Of a stretch of DNA of 64,000 bases, positions 60,662 to 64,000 are shown piece by piece. The stretch spans positions 1 through 64,000 of the forward strand of contig JAHFPV010000012.1 of the NCBI GenBank assembly GCA_023266575.1, written 5' to 3'. The position numbers and the translations under genes were made by a program. The notes under the pieces were generated by a model, which saw nothing but the letters and a program-made list of their open reading frames with translations, made no database searches and was not told the origin of the DNA. The stretch is from Sphingobium sp. (lineage in GTDB: Bacteria; Pseudomonadota; Alphaproteobacteria; Sphingomonadales; Sphingomonadaceae). Each line of letters starts with the position of its first letter. The stretch's first letter is position 1.

Positions 60662-63661
60662 GTGAAGACATTTTCCAAGAGGGCACTTTTGCGTGCCAGC
60701 GTCGCACCGGCGATTCTGGGCGCGTCGCTGATCGCGACCGCCGCTATCGCACAGGATGCGCCGCAGGCCGCCGAAGCCGAAGCGGGCGACACCATCATCG
60801 TCACCGGATCGCTGATCAAGAACCCCAATCTGGCGCGTTCGACCCCGGTTACGGCGACCACCGCCGACCAGATCGAACTGAAGCAGAACAACACTGCCGA
60901 AGAAATTCTGCGTGAAATTCCTGGCATCGTTCCCAGCATCGGTTCGGCCGTCAACAACGGCAATGGCGGCGCTTCGTTCGTCAACCTGCGCGGCCTTGGT
61001 TCCAACCGCAACATCGTCCTGATCGACGGCAACCGTCTGGTTCCTGCCGAACTGAACGGTCGTTTCGACCTTAACAACATCCCGCTGGCCCTCATCGACC
61101 GCGTCGATGTGCTGACCGGTGGTGCTTCGACCACTTATGGTGCGGACGCCATTTCGGGTGTCGTCAACTTCGTCACCAAGTCCGACTTTGCCGGTCTGGA
61201 AGCGAATATCGCCAACCAGCTGACCGAAGAAGCCGACGGCCATTATGTCCGCGCCGACGTGACGCTGGGCGCCAATTTCGATGATGGCCGCGGCAACGTG
61301 GTGTTCTCGGTTGGCTATCAGCAGTCCGACCCGGTCTATCAGGGCGATCGTCCCTTCTCGGCCTTCTCGATCGACTCCTTCACAGGCGCCAATGGCGGTT
61401 CGGGCACGTCGACCCCGTCGCGCTTCACCAATGTCAACACGACCGGCGCCGATTCCATCACGACTGGTTGCGGCCTTGATGGACAGCCAGCCTGTAACGC
61501 CGTTCAGGGCAACCGCCAGGTTACTGCTGCTGGCGGCGCCTTCCGTGGCACCTCCGCGTTTGACGCCTATAACTTCAACCCGTTCAACATCTTCCAGACG
61601 CCGTTCGAGCGTTTCAACATGTATGGCGCCGGCCGCTACGAAGTCAGCGATGCGGTGGAAGTCTATTCGCGCGGCATCTTCTCGAAGAACACCGTCAGCA
61701 CGATCATCGCGCCGTCGGGTGCCTTCGGCATCTCGGTCGTCGTTCCGCTCAGCAACCCGTATCTGACGGCTGCCCAGCGTAACGCCTTCTGCGCCTTCGA
61801 CACGACGCCAGGCGTCGGCTATACCGCTCGCTTCTCGCCAGCTGAATGCGCCGCTGCCGCGACCGCGACCAGCCCGACCGATCCTAACTATCGCACCGTC
61901 ACGACCACGCTGTCGCGTCGTGCGACCGAACTGGGTCCGCGTATCTCCGACTTCACCACCACCTTCTTCGATTATCGCATCGGCGCGCGCGGTGGTATCA
62001 CCGACTCGATCGACTGGGATCTGTCGGGTAGCTATGGCGAATCCGAGAACGTCCAGACCCAGCAGGGCTACTGGCTGAACTCGCGCGTCCGTCAGGCGCT
62101 GCTGGCGACCAACACCGCCACCTGCCTGACCGACACCAATGGCTGCGTCCCGCTCAACGTGTTCGGCCCCGACGGCTCGATCACCGCAGCGCAGAACGCC
62201 TATCTGACGGCCAACAGCCAGGTCACGACCAAGACGTCGCTGGCCCAGGTCAAGGGCACCGTCAGCGGTGACTTCGGCGTTGCCTCGCCCTTCGGCACCG
62301 ACAGCCTGGCTTTCGCGCTGGGTGGCGAATATCGCAAATATGGTGCCAGCCAGGAATCCGATCTGCTCTCGCAGTCGGGCGATCTGGGCGGTGCCGGTGG
62401 TGCTGCTCCGAACATCGACGGCGGCTATGACGTCTATGAAGCCTATGGCGAAATCATCCTGCCGCTGGTGCAGGACAAGCCCTTCTTCCAGGATCTGACG
62501 CTGGAAGCGGGCATCCGCTACTCCGACTACACAGTCGATGGCGGTTCGGGTTACAACACGACCACCTGGAAGGTGGCCGGTAACTGGACGCCTGTCGACG
62601 GCATCAAGTTCCGCGGCAACTATTCGCGCGCCGTTCGTGCCCCGAACATCGCCGAACTGTTTGCGCCGGTGAACACCACGCTGACCAACCTCGACAGCGA
62701 TCCCTGCGCCGGCGTAGCGCCGACCCAGAACGCCAATCTGGCGGCTGTCTGTATCGCCCAGGGCGCTACCGCAGCACAGCTCGGCTCGATCATCAACGAT
62801 CCGGCTGGTCAGGTGAACTCCACCGGTGGCGGTAACCTCGCCCTCGGCCCGGAAAAGTCGAACAGCTGGGGTCTGGGCGTGTCGCTTCAGCCTGCCGCCC
62901 TGCCGGGCTTCAGCCTGACGGTCGATTATTACAACATCAAGATTACGGGTGCGATCACCAACCCGACGCCTGATGACGTGATTTCGGCCTGCTTCGACAA
63001 CATCACCGCCGCCAGCGCATCTGACGCAGCCTGCACCGGCATCCGTCGCGATCCGTCGACCGGCGCGCTGTTCGGTGAAGCTTCGGTCGTCGGCGGTCTG
63101 CCGCAGACCCTGTCGAACCTGGGCAAGCTGGCCACAGATGGTATCGACGTTCAGCTGAACTATCAGAAGGATGTCGGTTTCGCGAAGTGGGCGCTGAGCG
63201 CCAACGGCAACTGGACCAACAGCTCGACGTTCCAGGCGACCCCGACGTCGGTCAACCGCGAATGCGTTGGCCTCTACAGCGTCAACTGCGCCTCGATCCA
63301 GCCCAAGCTGTCCTGGTCGGTGCGTAACACCCTCTCGTTCAAGTCGGTCGATCTGTCGCTGCTGTGGCGCTATATCGACGGCGTGAAGTATGAGGATGGC
63401 GATGCGTTCGTCGGCACGCTGAACGGCAAGGAAGTCGATTTCAACCGTATCCCGGCTGAACATTATTTCGACCTGACCAGCCGCTTCCACGTTTCGGATG
63501 AGGTCACGCTGACCATGACCGTGCAGAACCTGCTGGACAACCAGCCCAAGGTGGTCGGCAACACCATCGGTTCGACCAGCTACAACAGCGGTAACGTCTA
63601 TCCGTCGACCTACGACGCGTTGGGCCGCCGCTACACGGTCGCTGCCAAGCTGCGCTTCTGA
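60662..63661 (+). CDS. Large TonB-dependent receptor
   Basis: A 999-residue outer-membrane receptor. Signal peptide (ATAAIAQ), TonB-box-like ETIIVTGS-type segment (GDTIIVTGSLIK), plug (FVNLRGLGSNRNIVLIDGNR in part, VDVLTGGASTTYGADAISGVVNFVTK in part) and a barrel ending GRRYTVAAKLRF. It lacks the STN domain of the ICE receptor. The GTG start at 60662 has AAGGGA eight bases upstream; a GTG at 60620 is the alternative. Ligand unknown. Sphingomonads carry many of these for plant polymers and siderophores. Confidence 0.93.
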   Translation: MKTFSKRALLRASVAPAILGASLIATAAIAQDAPQAAEAEAGDTIIVTGSLIKNPNLARSTPVTATTADQIELKQNNTAEEILREIPGIVPSIGSAVNNGNGGASFVNLRGLGSNRNIVLIDGNRLVPAELNGRFDLNNIPLALIDRVDVLTGGASTTYGADAISGVVNFVTKSDFAGLEANIANQLTEEADGHYVRADVTLGANFDDGRGNVVFSVGYQQSDPVYQGDRPFSAFSIDSFTGANGGSGTSTPSRFTNVNTTGADSITTGCGLDGQPACNAVQGNRQVTAAGGAFRGTSAFDAYNFNPFNIFQTPFERFNMYGAGRYEVSDAVEVYSRGIFSKNTVSTIIAPSGAFGISVVVPLSNPYLTAAQRNAFCAFDTTPGVGYTARFSPAECAAAATATSPTDPNYRTVTTTLSRRATELGPRISDFTTTFFDYRIGARGGITDSIDWDLSGSYGESENVQTQQGYWLNSRVRQALLATNTATCLTDTNGCVPLNVFGPDGSITAAQNAYLTANSQVTTKTSLAQVKGTVSGDFGVASPFGTDSLAFALGGEYRKYGASQESDLLSQSGDLGGAGGAAPNIDGGYDVYEAYGEIILPLVQDKPFFQDLTLEAGIRYSDYTVDGGSGYNTTTWKVAGNWTPVDGIKFRGNYSRAVRAPNIAELFAPVNTTLTNLDSDPCAGVAPTQNANLAAVCIAQGATAAQLGSIINDPAGQVNSTGGGNLALGPEKSNSWGLGVSLQPAALPGFSLTVDYYNIKITGAITNPTPDDVISACFDNITAASASDAACTGIRRDPSTGALFGEASVVGGLPQTLSNLGKLATDGIDVQLNYQKDVGFAKWALSANGNWTNSSTFQATPTSVNRECVGLYSVNCASIQPKLSWSVRNTLSFKSVDLSLLWRYIDGVKYEDGDAFVGTLNGKEVDFNRIPAEHYFDLTSRFHVSDEVTLTMTVQNLLDNQPKVVGNTIGSTSYNSGNVYPSTYDALGRRYTVAAKLRF

Positions 63662-63684
63662 TCCTTCGATCAGGCAAGACAAAG

Positions 63685-63716
63685 AAAGGGGGCCGGTGGC
63701 GACACCGGCCCCTTTT
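63685..63716 (+). terminator. Strong terminator after the receptor gene
   Basis: A 14-bp stem (AAAGGGGGCCGGTG with CACCGGCCCCTTTT, one wobble) with loop GCGA, followed by a T-run, 24 bp past the receptor stop. Confidence 0.9.
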
Positions 63717-63797
63717 TCCATGGTTGAGAATGGTGGGCGAGCTATAGCGCCAGAAAATGGGGCATTTTAACGGGTTAAGGGGGGCTACGCCTTGCTT

Positions 63798-64000
63798 CTA
63801 CCCGTGGATCAACGACCGGGGTAGATGCAGCGCAATTCCCGCATTGTCGGCCAGCACGATTGCCCAATGGGCCACCTTGGCGACCTCGTCGGCGTGGATC
63901 TCCAGTCCGCGTTGCGCTGCCTCAGCGCGTTGGCCAGGCGTAAAGGTCGCGCCATTTTTGGCGTCGCGGGCAAAGACCGGGCCGGTTGCGATTGCGGCGA
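63798..64000 (-). CDS. Partial gene running off the window edge
   Basis: The C-terminal 67 residues of a protein, ending DNAGIALHLPRSLIHG. The segment ADEVAKVAHWAIVLADNAG suggests a helical protein. I do not recognise the family, and the start lies outside the window. The absence of stops and the codon usage support real coding. Confidence 0.55.
   Translation of the reverse strand, partial: AAIATGPVFARDAKNGATFTPGQRAEAAQRGLEIHADEVAKVAHWAIVLADNAGIALHLPRSLIHG

Noticed and set aside
60617..63721. 1034-residue open frame on the minus strand
   Set aside because: It lies opposite the TonB receptor, which has a signal peptide, plug and barrel motifs. The antisense frame has no recognisable domain and arises from GC-rich codon usage.
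1..64000. CRISPR arrays
   Set aside because: No regularly spaced direct repeats with unique spacers were seen, and no cas genes.
1..64000. rRNA operon or further tRNA genes
   Set aside because: Only the tRNA-Leu shows cloverleaf pairing and T-arm consensus; no rRNA sequence was recognised.

Overview
The window looks like a sphingomonad (alphaproteobacterium, Sphingobium/Sphingomonas type). The DNA is GC-rich, the core gene order mutY-dciA-dsbA-dsbA-smc is alphaproteobacterial, and TonB-dependent receptors and a Sphingomonadaceae-like B3 metallo-beta-lactamase are present. All family names below come from reading the sequence and from remembered families; no database search was run.

Bases 1-26.3 kb are the right-hand part of an integrative and conjugative element (ICE) sitting in the 3' end of a tRNA-Leu(CAG) gene (26325-26411, minus). 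From the left: an ardC-type gene broken by an insertion-sequence-like end; a regulatory block; a cargo block; a TraG/VirD4-Trb conjugation operon ending in a DUF2274 gene and an excisionase; a tyrosine-phosphatase-like gene; and the integrase. The regulatory block matches, part for part, the quorum-sensing switch known from the Mesorhizobium symbiosis island ICEMlSym(R7A). It has a TraR/LuxR regulator, a TraI/LuxI acyl-homoserine-lactone synthase, DUF6499 and DUF2285 frames that can be joined by a +1 frameshift (FseA), a QseM-like antiactivator and a divergent QseC-like repressor with two palindromic operators between them. An RdfS-like excisionase lies at the far end. Unexpectedly, a phytanoyl-CoA-dioxygenase-like gene is translationally coupled between traI and fseA.

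The cargo (5.2-11.9 kb) is a FecI sigma factor, a FecR anti-sigma factor, a TonB-dependent receptor with an STN signalling domain and a secreted S9 hydrolase resembling lasso-peptide isopeptidases. No lasso precursor, cyclase or leader protease is visible, so this looks like a receive-and-digest module. fecI and the receptor/hydrolase operon share a promoter-like motif, CGTTACC-N18-GTCTMAC; a variant faces traR.

Bases 26.5-64 kb are chromosomal housekeeping: hydrolase/TPR, gloA-gloB, B3 beta-lactamase with acyl-CoA ligase, ruvAB, membrane proteins, gshA, rsmE, ubiA with a phospholipase-D enzyme, brnTA toxin-antitoxin, smc, two DsbA-like proteins, dciA/mutY/nudC/pmbA/cysQ-like, SGNH hydrolase, acyltransferase, purD/xseA, an M23 peptidase and a large TonB-dependent receptor. 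Several palindromic intergenic elements are noted.
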